Both the position numbers and the translations under genes were made by a program. From Phymorhynchus buccinoides (taxonomy: Eukaryota; Mollusca; Gastropoda; Neogastropoda; Raphitomidae): a stretch of 64,000 bases of DNA. The DNA is taken from contig CM065682.1 of NCBI GenBank assembly GCA_017654935.2, forward strand, positions 76,275,993 to 76,339,992, given 5' to 3'. The notes beneath the pieces are model-generated. The model searched no databases. It was not told the DNA's origin and saw only the letters and a list, made by a program, of their open reading frames with translations. Of this stretch, positions 35,362 through 48,384 are shown piece after piece. How positions within the stretch are numbered: the stretch's first letter is position 1; each line of letters opens with the position of its first letter.

Positions 35362-35738
35362 TTTGCTCTGGTTTTCTAGAAATCAAACGGTCAAATCGGC
35401 GATTCCTCCTTGGCGGAGGTGCTGGAAGTCAAATTCTTTCACCCAAAGAAAAACCACACAAACCACTCCAGCCATACACACAAACAAAACATACATTAAA
35501 AAAAAAGGAGAAATGAAAGAAGATTACGGGTTTTTACTTCAGGTTTAGATATAGGGAAGTGGTTGATCAGACTTTTTATAAATATTGAAAAAGTTGGCTT
35601 TTACCCACGAAAATTTTATCAGAGAGAATAGGAAAATTTGGCCTGGTGTCAATAAATCTTTTTATTGGAACTCTTATCGGAACGAGTGGACAGAGAGTGT
35701 TATGATTTTATTCTTTTTGTATTATTCGTTATTCTTTT

Positions 35739-35785
<47 letters not shown>

Positions 35786-35884
35786 GTACAAGAATTGAAG
35801 AAGAAAAAACAACCACACCATTAAACTTTCCTCTTATATATATATAGTTTGCTTTAATAAAACTTTGTTTGTGTCCAATGTATA
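35362..35884. other. Upstream repeat block and (AT)n tract
   Basis: 35362-35450 continues the repeated block shared with 40920-41015 and 41215-41330. 35741-35781 is a pure (TA)n tract. Nothing else recognised. Confidence 0.6.
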
Positions 35885-36260
35885 AGTTTGAATCGAGTTC
35901 AGTCAGACAGGCACGTTTTACAAAGATAAGAAGAATGTATATGACCATGCTCAAAAAGCAACGTTGTCATTGTTAGAAACTCTGAGAGAACAAGAATTAC
36001 CTTTGAGCTTAATTTTAGATATGAATGTATTAAAAAATGGTTGTTCCAATTTTGCTGTATGGATGCCAAATATGGGGAAACGAGAATCTTGATATTCTAG
36101 AAAAATTACAAATGAAATTTTCAAAATGGTTTTGCGATTAACTCGGCAGACTATGTCAGCTATGGTTCTTGGAGAACTAGGTATATCCCACATCCGTTCT
36201 TGTCAAATGTAGGTTAATTCGTTTTTGGTTAGGATTTATTGACAATCGTAGCACAGATAA
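35885..36260 (+). pseudogene. LINE remnant (L1/Tx1-like reverse transcriptase, C-terminal part)
   Basis: A frame broken by stops reads VRQARFTKIRRMYM, then VPILLYGCQIWGNENLDILE, KLQMKFSKWF and KCRLIRFWLGFI. The pattern LLYGC.IWG.ENLD..EK is typical of the C-terminal region of L1/Tx1-like pol proteins in invertebrates. Many stops; inactive fragment. Confidence 0.6.
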
Positions 36261-36860
36261 TATTTCTAGTAAAATGTAAGCAATATTGTTCAACGTAGGC
36301 TATGTGTAGATAAAGCGTTTTCATCCAAATGGCTAAACAATATTCAAGTCATTTGGGTTGTGTTTGGTTTTCACAGAATGTTTACAACATGGAATAGTTT
36401 TGTAATAATATTACTAAGAGCATAACAGATCGTCTTCTTCTGCCATATGTCCATAATGGGTAAGGTACGTATGTGTCCGGTTTTCAGTTTTTACTGGTCT
36501 CCCCGATGCGTACAGCCGACACATTCGAATTTCGGAGGAGCACAAAGGGGGAAAATTGTTTTGAAGATTTTTTTAAGGCAGGAGAATAGGCCAATAAGTC
36601 TGAAGAAAGATAGTAGATGATAGAAAGCATTTTAATAATTCAAAATCGTTGCGATATGAATGAGTTAAACGAACTCTCATGTACTTACCCAAAGACACAA
36701 GAATCCCTTGAAACTTCATGCTCTCGATACAATGAATGTACTGCGAATAGTTTAGCCGAAGATGCGTCCTAATGCGTATGAGGTCTCTGTCTTTATATGC
36801 ACGCGCGCAAGAGTCCCTGTCAAGAGCACGCACGCAAAAATCTGATTTCTTAATGGACAG
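36261..36860. other. No gene recognised; one dispersed motif
   Basis: About 36441-36552 is an inverted relative of 42123-42235 (CATAATGG.TAAGGTAC, GTGTCCGGTTTTCAGTTTT). The rest is AT-rich and unremarkable. Confidence 0.5.
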
Positions 36861-37052
36861 CTACATACATACGAATCGTAAGGGGGTGCGATGCGATTTT
36901 TGCCGATCGGTGAGTCGCGAATCACGTGAAAATTCGTGCATTTCGGTCTACTTGGGTAGGCCGAGCGAAAATTATTTTTAGACGGGAAAATTTCACGTCA
37001 TTCGTAACTCACATCGTCAAAAATCGCATCGCATCCCCATACGACTCGTATG
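36861..37052. mobile_element. Diverged palindromic MITE (ATACATACGAATCG)
   Basis: Same plan as the element at 11986: ends with ATACGAATCGTA-like inverted repeats, and GCGATGCGATTTTTG mirrored by AAAAATCGCATCGCATC. Confidence 0.55.
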
Positions 37053-37191
37053 TGTGTGTCTGGCTCTTTAGTTCTATAGTGGTTGTTTGGGGCCTAAATA
37101 CTGCCTGTGTGCCGTTGGAATCGTTTTCTTGAGAAAGAGCCACGTTTTGCAGTTTAAAAAAATAAAATCATTCATGCCCCCTCCCCATTTC

Positions 37192-37950
<759 letters not shown>

Positions 37951-38074
37951 CTGTTAGGTTTTTGTGTGTTTTTATTTCCTTCTGGACACTACCCTTCTGG
38001 TCCTACCCGAGTCAATAATTATAAAGAAGAAGGAAAAGAAGCAAATGGTTAGAGTACAGATTTTTACAAAAAGG

Positions 38075-38077
<3 letters not shown>

Positions 38078-38110
<33 letters not shown>
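38078..38110. repeat. Poly-C tract
   Basis: 33 consecutive C. The sequence after it (38111-38300) recurs at about 41930-42090. The rest to 38760 holds nothing I recognise. Confidence 0.85.
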
Positions 38111-38111
<1 letters not shown>

Positions 38112-38839
38112 ATGGGGATACCGGGGGGTCTTTTGTATAAATAGTTCTCCCACCTTCTGCAAGATATGTGCTTATAACTCCCTCTGAATCTGTCACTCTC
38201 TTTGACTCCGCCTTTTCCTTTTTGCTTACTGTCATCTACTATCTTTCTGCCTTACTGGGTCCATTCTCCTGCCTTTCTTTGTTTTTCTTCTTTCTTTTTT
38301 TTCACGAAACACTTCTCAACCAAAAATTCTCCAGCCGAAGTCGGACATGCTCTGGCCTGATAATTTCTTACTTAGGCGCGATAACGGGCAGCATGACGCA
38401 TCTGCGATCATAATTGACAAGAAACTGTTTGAGCGATCGAAGAAGAATAAAACAAGGACAAAAATACTATGGGTGTTTTTTTTTTAAAGGGGAATCCCCA
38501 ATCTTTACCCTTCCTCCCAGACCCTGGCATTTGAGGAAAACCGAAATAAGGGTATCAATATTTCCATACAAATTTGTAAAACAAAAAACCAAACAAACCG
38601 TTATGACTGGAACCAACACGACGCCGTGAAAAGTTGCGCATAAAGACAGGCTATGCATTAGTACAAGGAAAGAAGTTCAGTTTGTTTTCAAAGACAGGCA
38701 TTAACGTCATTACTAAAGGAAATATCAGGTGGTGGTGGGTTTTTTTCCTCATGTTAGCTTGCAAAAAATGACAGACTGAGATTGCCGCGCGCGCACACGC
38801 ATACATATTCTACACATGCACGCACACGTACGCGCGCAC

Positions 38840-38879
<40 letters not shown>

Positions 38880-38932
38880 TACACTTGCACACGCACACAT
38901 ACACGCATGCATAGACAAAGAAAGAGACAGAA

Positions 38933-39064
<132 letters not shown>

Positions 39065-39213
39065 TGTGTGTGTGTGGGGGGGGGGGGGAGTTCTATCTCG
39101 CGCGCACTTTTCCCACCTCTATTCTCCACTTGTTTTCGCTTGTTTTGTTTTTGTATTTGTTAAACTTCACTCCATAGCTATACCTCATGCAGGTCCTATA
39201 GGCCTCTTAGGTG

Positions 39214-39285
39214 TAGAGTGGCACAGTATTAGCGCGTTCGCCTCGTGTCAAGTAAACCCTAGTTCGAACCTGGATACAGGGGATT
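39214..39285 (+). mobile_element. SINE head, interrupted
   Basis: tRNA-like head with GTGGCACAGTATTAGCGCG (A-box region) and GTTCGAACCTGG (B box, 39262). The rest of the SINE resumes at 40297 after an inserted ~1 kb element. Confidence 0.65.
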
Positions 39286-40291
39286 TGTTACGATGTAACG
39301 TGTAGGTTTTTATTTTTAGACTTGTCTGGAAGTTTCCAGAGACTACAAGATTTTTATTCCAGAAAATTTTGTGAAACCCTACATTCGTGTAGATGGTTCC
39401 GTGACATACCCCCCCCCCCCCCCCCCCCCCCCCCCCCTACATTTCTCGGTTAATTGTATATTTTTCCGTTTTTGCCTTTCTTACCATACATAAAGCTGTA
39501 TTTTATGAACCTTTTTAGCTAATAACCTTTTTGGAATACTAACCCTAGCCCTAACCCTAGCCCTAACCCTACCCCCCACCTTATAAGACGGAAAAACGCA
39601 ACGAACCACAACTGTGACAAATCGCGGTAGGGTTAGGTTTAGGGCTATGGTTAGGGTTAGGGTTAGTATTCCTAAAAGAGAATTTAGAATGGATCTTTCT
39701 AGAAAGGGGAGTAGCTTTAAATAGATTCGCCTTGAGTAATCTGAATTTAGATTGTACCAGAAAACTGATGTTTATTATGGATTGATCTGTAATGTACAGG
39801 AATCTTCTAGAAAGGGATGCCACTGTGCTTATATATCTAGCTGAAAACTTATAGAAATGATTCATTCAGTGAGTGTCTGTCGAGATAAACATAGAGATGT
39901 TAGATGTCTTGGCAGTCTGTGGTTGAATCCGTGAATCAGTCAGTGAGTTTCTGTTGAGAGAGACATAGAGATGTTAGATGTCTTGGCAGTTTGTGATTGA
40001 ATCCGTGAAATCAGTCAGTGAGTTTCTGTTGAGAGAGACACAGAGGTGTTAGATGTCTTGGCAGTTTGTGATTGATTCAGTGCAGCTGTATTCAGAGAAT
40101 TGTTGTTACTTGCAACATTGAGAGCTGAATAAAAGAAGAATCTTCGTTTGAACGTCTTCGTGTTTGACTGCAGAGGAAAGATTTGGAAAGAAAGTCTACA
40201 CAACCCACTGTCTACCAGAGTATTATAGGTCGTGAAAGACTGTTAGAAAAGGTTAGTCACCACGACTCTATACGATCCTGCAATCGTAACA
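39286..40291. mobile_element. Probable solo LTR, 1006 bp
   Basis: Begins TGTTACGAT and ends ATCGTAACA, flanked by the 5 bp direct repeat GGATT (39281-39285 and 40292-40296). TG..CA ends with a 5 bp duplication are standard for Gypsy/Copia-type LTRs, and 1 kb is a normal LTR size. It has an AATAAA (40126), a C27 run (39411) and a threefold repeat of ~75 bp (39868-40080). There is no internal coding region and no second LTR, so the element is either a solo LTR or a non-autonomous unit. Confidence 0.7.
39868..40080. repeat. ~75 bp unit repeated three times inside the LTR
   Basis: Each unit carries AGTGAGTTTCTGTTGAGA, ATGTTAGATGTCTTGGCAGT and TGTGATTGAATCCGTGAA in order, with small differences between units. 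Confidence 0.8.
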
Positions 40292-40296
40292 GGATT

Positions 40297-40440
40297 TGTT
40301 TCCTCTCACTTTGCACTAGGCCTTACGGTCTGAACGTGGAGTCTTTCGGATGAGACGATAAACCGAGGTCTCGTGTGCCATGCACTTAGCACACGTTAAA
40401 GAAACCCAGTGGCAACGAAAAAGTTGTCATTTGGTCAAAA
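40297..40440 (+). mobile_element. SINE tail, interrupted
   Basis: Carries the core TTTCGGATGAGACGATAAAC, CGAGGTC, then ATGCACTTAGCACACGTTAA and AGAAACCC, which belongs to the same SINE type as the head at 39214. 40441-40855 after it holds G-rich low-complexity sequence and no gene. Confidence 0.65.
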
Positions 40441-40854
40441 TTTACCACCACCCTCTTTCCTTCCTCATCAGTCACACAAAAATTCGCATGCAAAAAAAAT
40501 AAAAAATAAAAAATGGGCGTCGCGCTTCTGGCTGCGACGCTCTCTCCAGGTGGGAGCAACCCGAATTTCCCAGAGACGCCTTTGTGACTATAAAGTACCT
40601 AATATCTTATAGACTACCCCTCTCCACTCGATGCGAAATTGGAGAATTTAGTTCAACAGGATGCCCACCTGCCTATGGAAGAGAGAGAGGGGAGATGGGG
40701 GGAGAGGGTGAAAGGGGGGAGGGGGCGGGAGAGAGACCATGCACCTCCTCCTAGACTATTATGATCCGCCCCTGGGGTAGGCAGTAACGGATTGGATATG
40801 GGGTGAAGGGGGGGGGGGGAAGGAGAGGGGAGTTGGGGGAGATTTAAAGGTGGA

Positions 40855-41015
40855 CCCTGACGGATGAGTTTTTGCAAGGAACACGTCGAGATCACCAGAA
40901 AGACAGCCTTTTCAAGAATAGGAACACTCACTTTGCTCTGGTTTCTTAGAAATTAAACCGTCAAAACGGCGATTCTTCCTTGGCGGAGATGCCAGAGACG
41001 AGAGAGTAGCCACTG
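40855..41015 (-). repeat. Copy of the Cys-rich gene's 5' block
   Basis: Related to 35285-35450: hydrophobic frame VFLVISTC, then the upstream block with CAGAGCAAAGTGAGTG and TTGGCGGAG. It lacks the Cys-rich continuation. It forms an inverted pair with 41215-41420. Confidence 0.55.
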
Positions 41016-41214
41016 ATTTTGGATGGGGTGGGTGGAGGTCACTCATTGTGGTTGAAGCGTTTTCTTTTTTTGTAGTGCAGTAAAAAACCCAAAAAGGAGC
41101 TCTTTTCTTTGTTGTGAGCAAAACTGTTTACAATAATAAAAAAATAAAAAAAAGAAAGAAGGCTTGTATTGCGAAAAGTTCGTGCAAACGATTTGGTCTA
41201 AACACAGGCGGCCA

Positions 41215-41420
41215 TTCAAAAAGAGACGACAAACGCCTTCTCTTTGGGTGAAAGAATTTGACTTCCAGCACCTCCGCCAAGGAAGAATCGCCGATTTGAC
41301 GGTTTGATTTATGGGAAACCAGAGCAAAGTGAGTGTTGCGATCTCTGTAAAGGGTGTTTTCCTGGTGATCTCGACGTGTTTCTGGCCAAAACTCATCCGT
41401 CAGGGTGCCCCTTTAAGTTG
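41215..41420 (+). repeat. Second copy of the Cys-rich gene's 5' block
   Basis: Same block in the opposite direction: TTGGGTGAAAGAATTTGACT, CTCCGCCAAGGA, CCAGAGCAAAGTGAGTG, TTCCTGGTGATCTCGACGTG. The frame stops just after it. Confidence 0.55.
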
Positions 41421-42525
41421 AATTCAGGTTACGACAACGTGCAGGAAGTAGAGGCTGATGGGAGGGGGGAGGGGAGGGCAGAGCACGGGAGGGAGGGAGG
41501 AAGGGGTTGGGAGAGGGAGCTTCTCCGTTCTTCTTTTTCCTCATCGCTCGCTCAGAGTTTCCTGTCAATTTTGAGCGCAGATGCGTCATGCTGCCCGTTA
41601 AGTGTCCAACTACAGTGGTCGCGCTGGGAATTTTGAAAACCCTATCCCATCAGAGACGATGACCTCCCCCTTGTGAAACGGCCCCCTGGTCTCGCCCTTT
41701 CTCCCCAGTCTGACCGGGGACCGGACTGAGCGCCTGGCTATGGTAAAAAACCACACCACAAGCTGCTGATGGTCATTACTAGATTTCCCTTCCCTCCCCC
41801 CCTCCCTTCATTGGTTGATACAATTACCCAGATGTGCAAAATAAAATAAAATTAGGAAACAGCTGCTTAAATTAAAAAAGTAAAACGAGACTTAAAGGAA
41901 ACGCGAGAGTTATCATGTCCCCGTGGGGATACCGGGGCGTCTTTCGTAAAAAATAGTTCCCCCATCATCTGGAAGTTCTGTGCTTGTAACTTCCTCTAAT
42001 CTGACACTCTCTTTGACTTGACTTTCCCCTTTGCTTACTATCATCTACTGTCTTTCTGACTTTTTGGCCCCATTCTCCTGCCTTTTTTTTCAACAAAAAA
42101 ATCTTCCAAATAATTTCTCTCCTTTGGGGGCTCCTCCGAAATCGGAATGTGTCGGCTGTACGCAGCGGGGAGATCAGTGAAAACTGAAAACCGGACACAT
42201 AATTATGTACCTTACCCATTATGGCCATATGGCATGGGAACACAGAAGAAGAAGAAGAAGAAGAAGAAGAATTATTTTTATTTTTTTTAAACGAGGGAAA
42301 TTACAGGACTGAGACTTTCTGTAAAGTTATCAGCTCCATCTGGAAAAAAAGCGTCAATGAGGAAAGAAAATCTCTTAGCATGATGCTAAGTCTCATGCTG
42401 TCTCAACGTGAATACAGGCCCTGATAGAGGGGAATCTTATCATGTCTGGGATCTTAATCTTAAGATTAGTGTGTGTGCGCCTGTGTGTGTGCCGCGTAAG
42501 ACGAGAAAGGAAAAGAGATAGAAGT

Positions 42526-42948
<423 letters not shown>

Positions 42949-43183
42949 TCTTCTTCTTCATCTCTCATTGACAAAGAATAACTCAAGAAATTGTGGTTCC
43001 CAAAAATAATCCACTTTATTAATACGTATAGCATTCTACAGTTGTTAACTGTGCAATAAATTCTATCCAATAGTGTGATTGGATTAGTAAACTCCCACTG
43101 GATTAAATGTAATATATGTTAAAGACGTTAATATTAGCACCATATGTAGCTGTAGAAGGCACAGATCAAAGGGTCTGCTACAC

Positions 43184-43371
43184 TACATACGATTCGCCGT
43201 CAATGCGATGCGATTGTGACGATGTGAGTCACGATTCACGTGAAAATCGTGTACTGGGTCTACTTGAGTATATATAGAGCGACTTATTTTGAGATGGAAG
43301 CATTTCAAGTGAATCAGGAATCGCATCGTTTACAATCGCATCGCATTGACAGCGAATTGTATGTAGTGTAG
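43184..43371. mobile_element. Palindromic MITE (ACTACATACRATTCGC), copy C
   Basis: Counterpart of 11986 and 20274. Confidence 0.65.
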
Positions 43372-43378
43372 CAGGCCC

Positions 43379-43636
43379 TTAACCCTTTCACCGCCAGCCA
43401 TTATTTCAACCAAAAATGTCCATTAAATTTACCTGGTTAGAGAACAAAATCCATCTGCAGTATTGTGGATTCTTCTGTGACATATAAAATAAGGTATATT
43501 CTTACTTCCAAATACTAAGACTATATATAGGGTCTTTGGATAATAGACCACAAGTTGATGCCTTTTACTAGTCTTAGTGACATTGGTGTTAAATCACTGT
43601 GGTGCTAAAATGCGACTTTGGCGGTGAAAGGGTTAA
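43379..43636. mobile_element. piggyBac-like MITE, copy C only
   Basis: 258 bp with TTAA at both ends (43379-43382, 43633-43636) and inverted repeats CCCTTTCACCGCCA and GGCGGTGAAAGGG. TTAA targets and CCCTTT ends are diagnostic of piggyBac-derived elements. Copies A and B have the uninterrupted site GGCCCTTTATATGTATTATG. Also found at 61687, with partial copies at 33186 and 62998. Confidence 0.82.
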
Positions 43637-43649
43637 GGTGTATTATGCT

Positions 43650-44056
43650 TTCAATAGACGATTTTATGGAAAAAAACAAGGGGAGAGCACTTCATGAAAA
43701 TTAGAGTTGTTTACCTCCATTACTCTGTCAAATGCCATAGCAACAATGCAACAACGGCGTTGAAGCTTGAAACCGCAGGATGCGAGTCAGCGACTTGCAA
43801 ACATTTTTTATAAAAAATGAGGGGTGACCAGTGGCCACAAACTGATAAAACTTGCAAAATGTGACGTAAAAATATAAATGACATATTTTTTTAGAATGAC
43901 GCATGGTGAGTGCTGTATGTCTGCTCAAATACACGAGTCGATAGGCTACGAGAGCTGATGGTAGTGACTAACCCTGTTTGACCGATTGAATTAGGCAAGA
44001 TCACTCCCACACACCATGAAATTACTCCCCTTAATTATTTCCGAACAATTCCTATT
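43650..44056 (+). repeat. Dispersed repeat R1, copy C only
   Basis: Inverted copy of 33540-33975. It replaces about 200 bp present in A/B (20480-20690) between TATTATG and AGATATGTTGAGG. Confidence 0.65.
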
Positions 44057-44163
44057 AGATATGTTGAGGTTAAGGCGCTGTGCTCATCACACGCGGAAAC
44101 CTTGTGCGCTTATCCACAAATAAGTAACAGAAAGTATCCACTTTTTGCAAAAACTTTCTTGTA

Positions 44164-44262
44164 CAGTGGAACCTCCCTTATAAGACCTCCCTTATAAGAC
44201 CCCTCCCTTATAAGACCTCATTTGGGATGATTTTTGAAGGTCTTATAAGGGAGGTTCCACTG
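44164..44262. mobile_element. pogo/Tigger-like MITE, copy C only
   Basis: 99 bp with CAGTGGAACCTCCC ends, flanked by TA (44162-44163, 44263-44264). Copy B has the unoccupied site CTTGTATGTACTTGAGG at 20791, so the TA duplication is seen directly. Confidence 0.85.
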
Positions 44263-45229
44263 TATATACTTGAGGATAAGCATGTGAGGTCTACACATGC
44301 AATGTGCACAGTCTGCTTTATCCAAGAATTAATAATTTGAGCAAACCTGGTCAGATACATATATGGACAAGTGTGCTTTTTTATGGCTAGTGATAATGTA
44401 AAAATATATATGTATATATGTTGTATCTGACCAGGTTTGCTTTGTATGGCTAGTGATCATGTAAACAAATATATGTTATGGCAGAGTTAGTCTTTATTAG
44501 CATGGAGATTCAACTAAACATGCTGGTCAATGACACAAGAACAAACGAACAAAAACAACATCTAAATGTATAGTCACATGATATGCAAGATATATTATTA
44601 AAAAAAACCACCCAATAACAATGCATTAAACACTTAAACAATAATGCACAAAATTATATCATCAGTTTTAATTTTTTTTAAAATAAAAAACAACAACAGT
44701 AAGTACACACGTCAATTATCTTGCTCGGATTATACACCTCTCTTAAACAAAATATGCATGAGCACAGTTACAAAATATCTTGATAATTTCAAGCAAAAAG
44801 CGAAAATTCAGTAGTAATGCCCCTAAAAGGCATGATAACCTTGGAAGAACTTAAAAGGGAAAACTACCAATTTCTTAAATTTGCCATTTCTGAACGCACA
44901 ATTAAGATCAAACTCATAGGATATTTAAATTGGCATTTATAAAACTACAAAAAACCCATTTATAATTAACAATTTAAAGGTACTAAACTTGCTATAGTAT
45001 TATTATAAACAGAATAGTCCTAATCTGTAATATTGATATTATAAGTATTATAAAATATCAAAACATGTTCCTCTGAAGTTTTATAGACACACAATTTTGT
45101 AGTATTGTTACCCAAACATACTTAGCAAGAAATAATTGTTTAGCTTCCACGGGTTGTTTTACCAATGACTTCAAAGATATTCAAACAACACAACATCCTT
45201 TATTTTAATTATTACTATTTTTTTCTCTA

Positions 45230-45405
45230 CAGTGGAACCTCCCTTATAAGACCTCCCATTATAAGACTCCCTCCCACATAAGACCTACTTCTCTGAGACA
45301 TTGCCCTTCTTTGTAAGTATTAAAATGACCTCCCTTATAAGACCCCTCCCTTATAAGACCTCATTTTGGATGATCTTTGAAGGTCTTATAATGGAGGTTC
45401 CACTG
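45230..45405. mobile_element. pogo/Tigger-like MITE, copy C
   Basis: Counterpart of 10013-10193, TA on both sides. Confidence 0.75.
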
Positions 45406-45535
45406 TAATATGAAGATTAAATACCATATTAAAAAATACAGTACTTATGACATAAATTATACAACAATTTCAAGAAGTTGAACTTGGGTGAAATGAAATC
45501 GCATACAATTGTTCAATTGGAAGAGAACAAATATA

Positions 45536-45952
45536 TGACCCAGCACAACGAAAGGGACATTAAGTGTCAAACTGACCATTCTGAGAAAATTTATACATTT
45601 GCAAACTTCAGACAATTCTCTTTCTAGTGATACAAGAACCATTCTTGTATCTTTTTCCATTCCAGAGTTATGAGCATTTAAAGTTAGTAGGGTTAGTGTC
45701 GGCCATTTTGAGAAAACAGTCTAAAGTCTAGCCTAGCTGAAGAAAATGCATTAACCTACTCGTTTTAAAACACTTGTAAGACCATTTAGAGGTCATTTAT
45801 ATTTAGAGATTATCCTTTATAAATATGAAAGATAAGATTTCAGAGAACACAAAAAATACCCACAACTCAAAAAATGAGTGTTTTGACTTTCCAAGCCTGT
45901 TGTGAGAAACTAGCCCAGCGACTTAATGTCCCTTTCGTGGTGCTGGGCCACA
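45536..45952. mobile_element. AGCACCACGAAAGGG-family MITE, copy C
   Basis: Counterpart of 9462-9884. Confidence 0.65.
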
Positions 45953-46123
45953 ATTATAGCTGCCTCATTACCTCATGTTCTTCATCCTTAAGTACATGTA
46001 TGTCATCCCTTCGGTTTGGTCTTTTATAATTTACGACAAACCAGTCTGTTGTTTATACATCATCAAGCATACTGTCAAACACACACGTGTCACGCACAGA
46101 CATGTTTATCTTCATACGCACAT

Positions 46124-46265
46124 AATAATAATAATAATAATTGTACATTTATATAGCGCTTTACCTCAGATGAGCTCAAAGCGTTTTACAATCAATGATT
46201 CATCAACAGACAACAAAAACAGCATTCAAGAGTGACACCAACCAGCAACAACGCATATACAAAGC

Positions 46266-46350
<85 letters not shown>

Positions 46351-46365
46351 ACACACACACACACA
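46124..46365. repeat. (AAT)n, AGCGC hairpin, (CT)n and (CA)n, copy C
   Basis: Counterpart of 9095-9292. The CT tract (46267-46317) is much longer than in A and B. Confidence 0.75.
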
Positions 46366-46669
46366 TAAACACACATTTATCGACGCCAACTCGTTCATAC
46401 CCCATTCGGTAAGCCACAGCAACCGAGCCGCATGGACTGACCACATACACCAACACACATACACATACACCAACACACATACTGAAGCAAACAAACAGAT
46501 CCACGTTATCCTGCGTTCAAATATAGCAAATGATACCGACTAGTATAACTATATAAGGCAATACCATTTTTTCAGAGACCCCTGCACCTTATCAATGACT
46601 TATAATTTAGTAAGACACTGTTAACACAAATTCAGGGTTTTGTATGTAGTAATTTGAGGAATGTGCCTT

Positions 46670-46880
46670 ACTGTTGTTGTTGTTGTCGTATCCTGGCTAA
46701 AAGACTCCAGGGATCATCCCAACAACCCAAGCACTTGAACACTATGGCACAAACGCACCAGCTAGGGATGAGAATATTACGTGTGTGACCGTTTTTGATT
46801 ACCCCGCCATGTGGGCAGCCACATTCCGACTCCGGAGGATTTGGGAGACTGATGATGTAAATGCTAGGAGCTTGTCAAGG
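46670..46880 (+). repeat. Dispersed repeat, motif S, copy C
   Basis: Counterpart of 8593-8783; TTGTTGTTGTTGTCGTATCC start. Confidence 0.7.
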
Positions 46881-47035
46881 CTAAAGACAATCCCCGCATA
46901 ACTATGCAGAGCATATTTGGATGTAGCCTTGGTATTCTAGCCCATTCAATCGATCTGACACAGCCATAAGCCAAGGCACGAATGTGCCTTATAAAAATGA
47001 TGCGCTCTATAATCCATACAATATGGTATATTCTT

Positions 47036-47231
47036 TCATCGGAGTGGCACGACTGGCAAGTGGTCGAATGTCTGATTGAGGGGCAGGAAGACGAGGCAGG
47101 TGGAAGGGTCAAGGCCAATGACCTCCTCTGGCACAGTCTGGGTCAGCCAGGGTCGCAGCGGCTCCAGGTGCCAGGGAAGGGTCCTGGAAGCATTTGTAAC
47201 AGCAACAGCAGTGACAATGCTTGGTAGAGGT
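47036..47231 (-). CDS. Probable last exon of the unrecognised gene (copy C)
   Basis: Same peptide as copy A and an intact AG before it (GTGTGTGTGGAG), phase-matched to the exon at 48385. Stop TGA at the low end. Confidence 0.55.
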
Positions 47232-47254
47232 CTCCACACACAGACACAGAAACA

Positions 47255-47256
<2 letters not shown>

Positions 47257-47325
<69 letters not shown>
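47257..47325. repeat. (CA)n in the intron, copy C
   Basis: About 69 bp of uninterrupted CA just upstream (in gene direction) of the last exon. Confidence 0.85.
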
Positions 47326-47329
<4 letters not shown>

Positions 47330-47419
47330 ACAGTGACACACACTGAGGGCAGGATGAAAAAAGTCTTGTCAGCTTATTCTTTAACCCTCAATAAAGATGA
47401 TTTTGACTTGACTTGACTT

Positions 47420-47468
<49 letters not shown>

Positions 47469-47767
47469 CAATTATACAAGACAAGTTTTTAGTCAAACAT
47501 TGATTGGTAGCAGTAATTAAACAACGAATTAGTCATAGAAAAATAAGTTCAGAATCACAAATGTGAACCACAAAAAGAAGCAATCAATAGTTACTGAATA
47601 TAATTAAAATAGGCAACTATCATTCCCTCATAATATTTTTGTTTTTTTGTTTCTGACACTCACATCTCCCTGATCACCTGAATAACACACTCACACACAC
47701 ACACTTACTCACACACACACAGGTTACCACCACCACCCACCCCTTTTACTGCCACATGTCCTGTGCA

Positions 47768-47985
47768 CAGGGCTCCCAATCGTCCCGCAAAACAAGGAGG
47801 AGTCCCAGTGACTCCTTCACTTACAGTATAGAGGGTCCTATTGGCGGGATAGAGGGTCCCAGTGGCATTGCGAATGCTAAACATTTTTTTCTAGTGCATC
47901 CCTGGGACCCCCTGCACATTCTTTTAAAGGGTCCTCTAGAATTCCAGTACTTCATAGACCCCCAAATGGGGGTCCCTGGTGCAAC
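47768..47985. mobile_element. hAT-like MITE, extra copy in the copy C intron
   Basis: Starts CAGGGCTCCCA and contains the family's GGGTCC blocks; the right terminus is eroded. It is part of about 600 bp (47757-48355) absent from A and B at this point. 48000-48355 holds nothing else I recognise. Confidence 0.6.
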
Positions 47986-48384
47986 TCCCCAAAATGAAAA
48001 AAAATGAAAGGCAGTATGCAGGAACCCATGGCCCCGGCAGGATATAGGGGTAGAGCCCTGATGATTCAGAGGGGGGCAACCTAAGAGAGAGATAACGAGA
48101 CAGACAGACAGTTAAAATAATAGACAGAGACAGTTTGAGTCTGATAAGCCTTGTAAAATTATTACATTGCCTTTGTAAACTTCCAAGATTAAACAACCAA
48201 GTTCAAAACGCCCCAAATCGCTTGTGGTCATTTAAAAAAAAAAAAAATATGAATATGAACTAAAAAGAAAGTTTAGTTTCTGGGTAAAATTAAAAATACA
48301 CTGTACTGAAATCAGTGTAAAACTGAAAGAGTAGCACCCATGCCAGTGAGTGCCAGCAAGTTAACTTCATTTATAACACCATAC

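Noticed and set aside
36261..36860. Possible promoter or gene between the LINE remnant and the MITE at 36861
   Set aside because: No conserved frame, splice signals or core promoter elements that I could defend.
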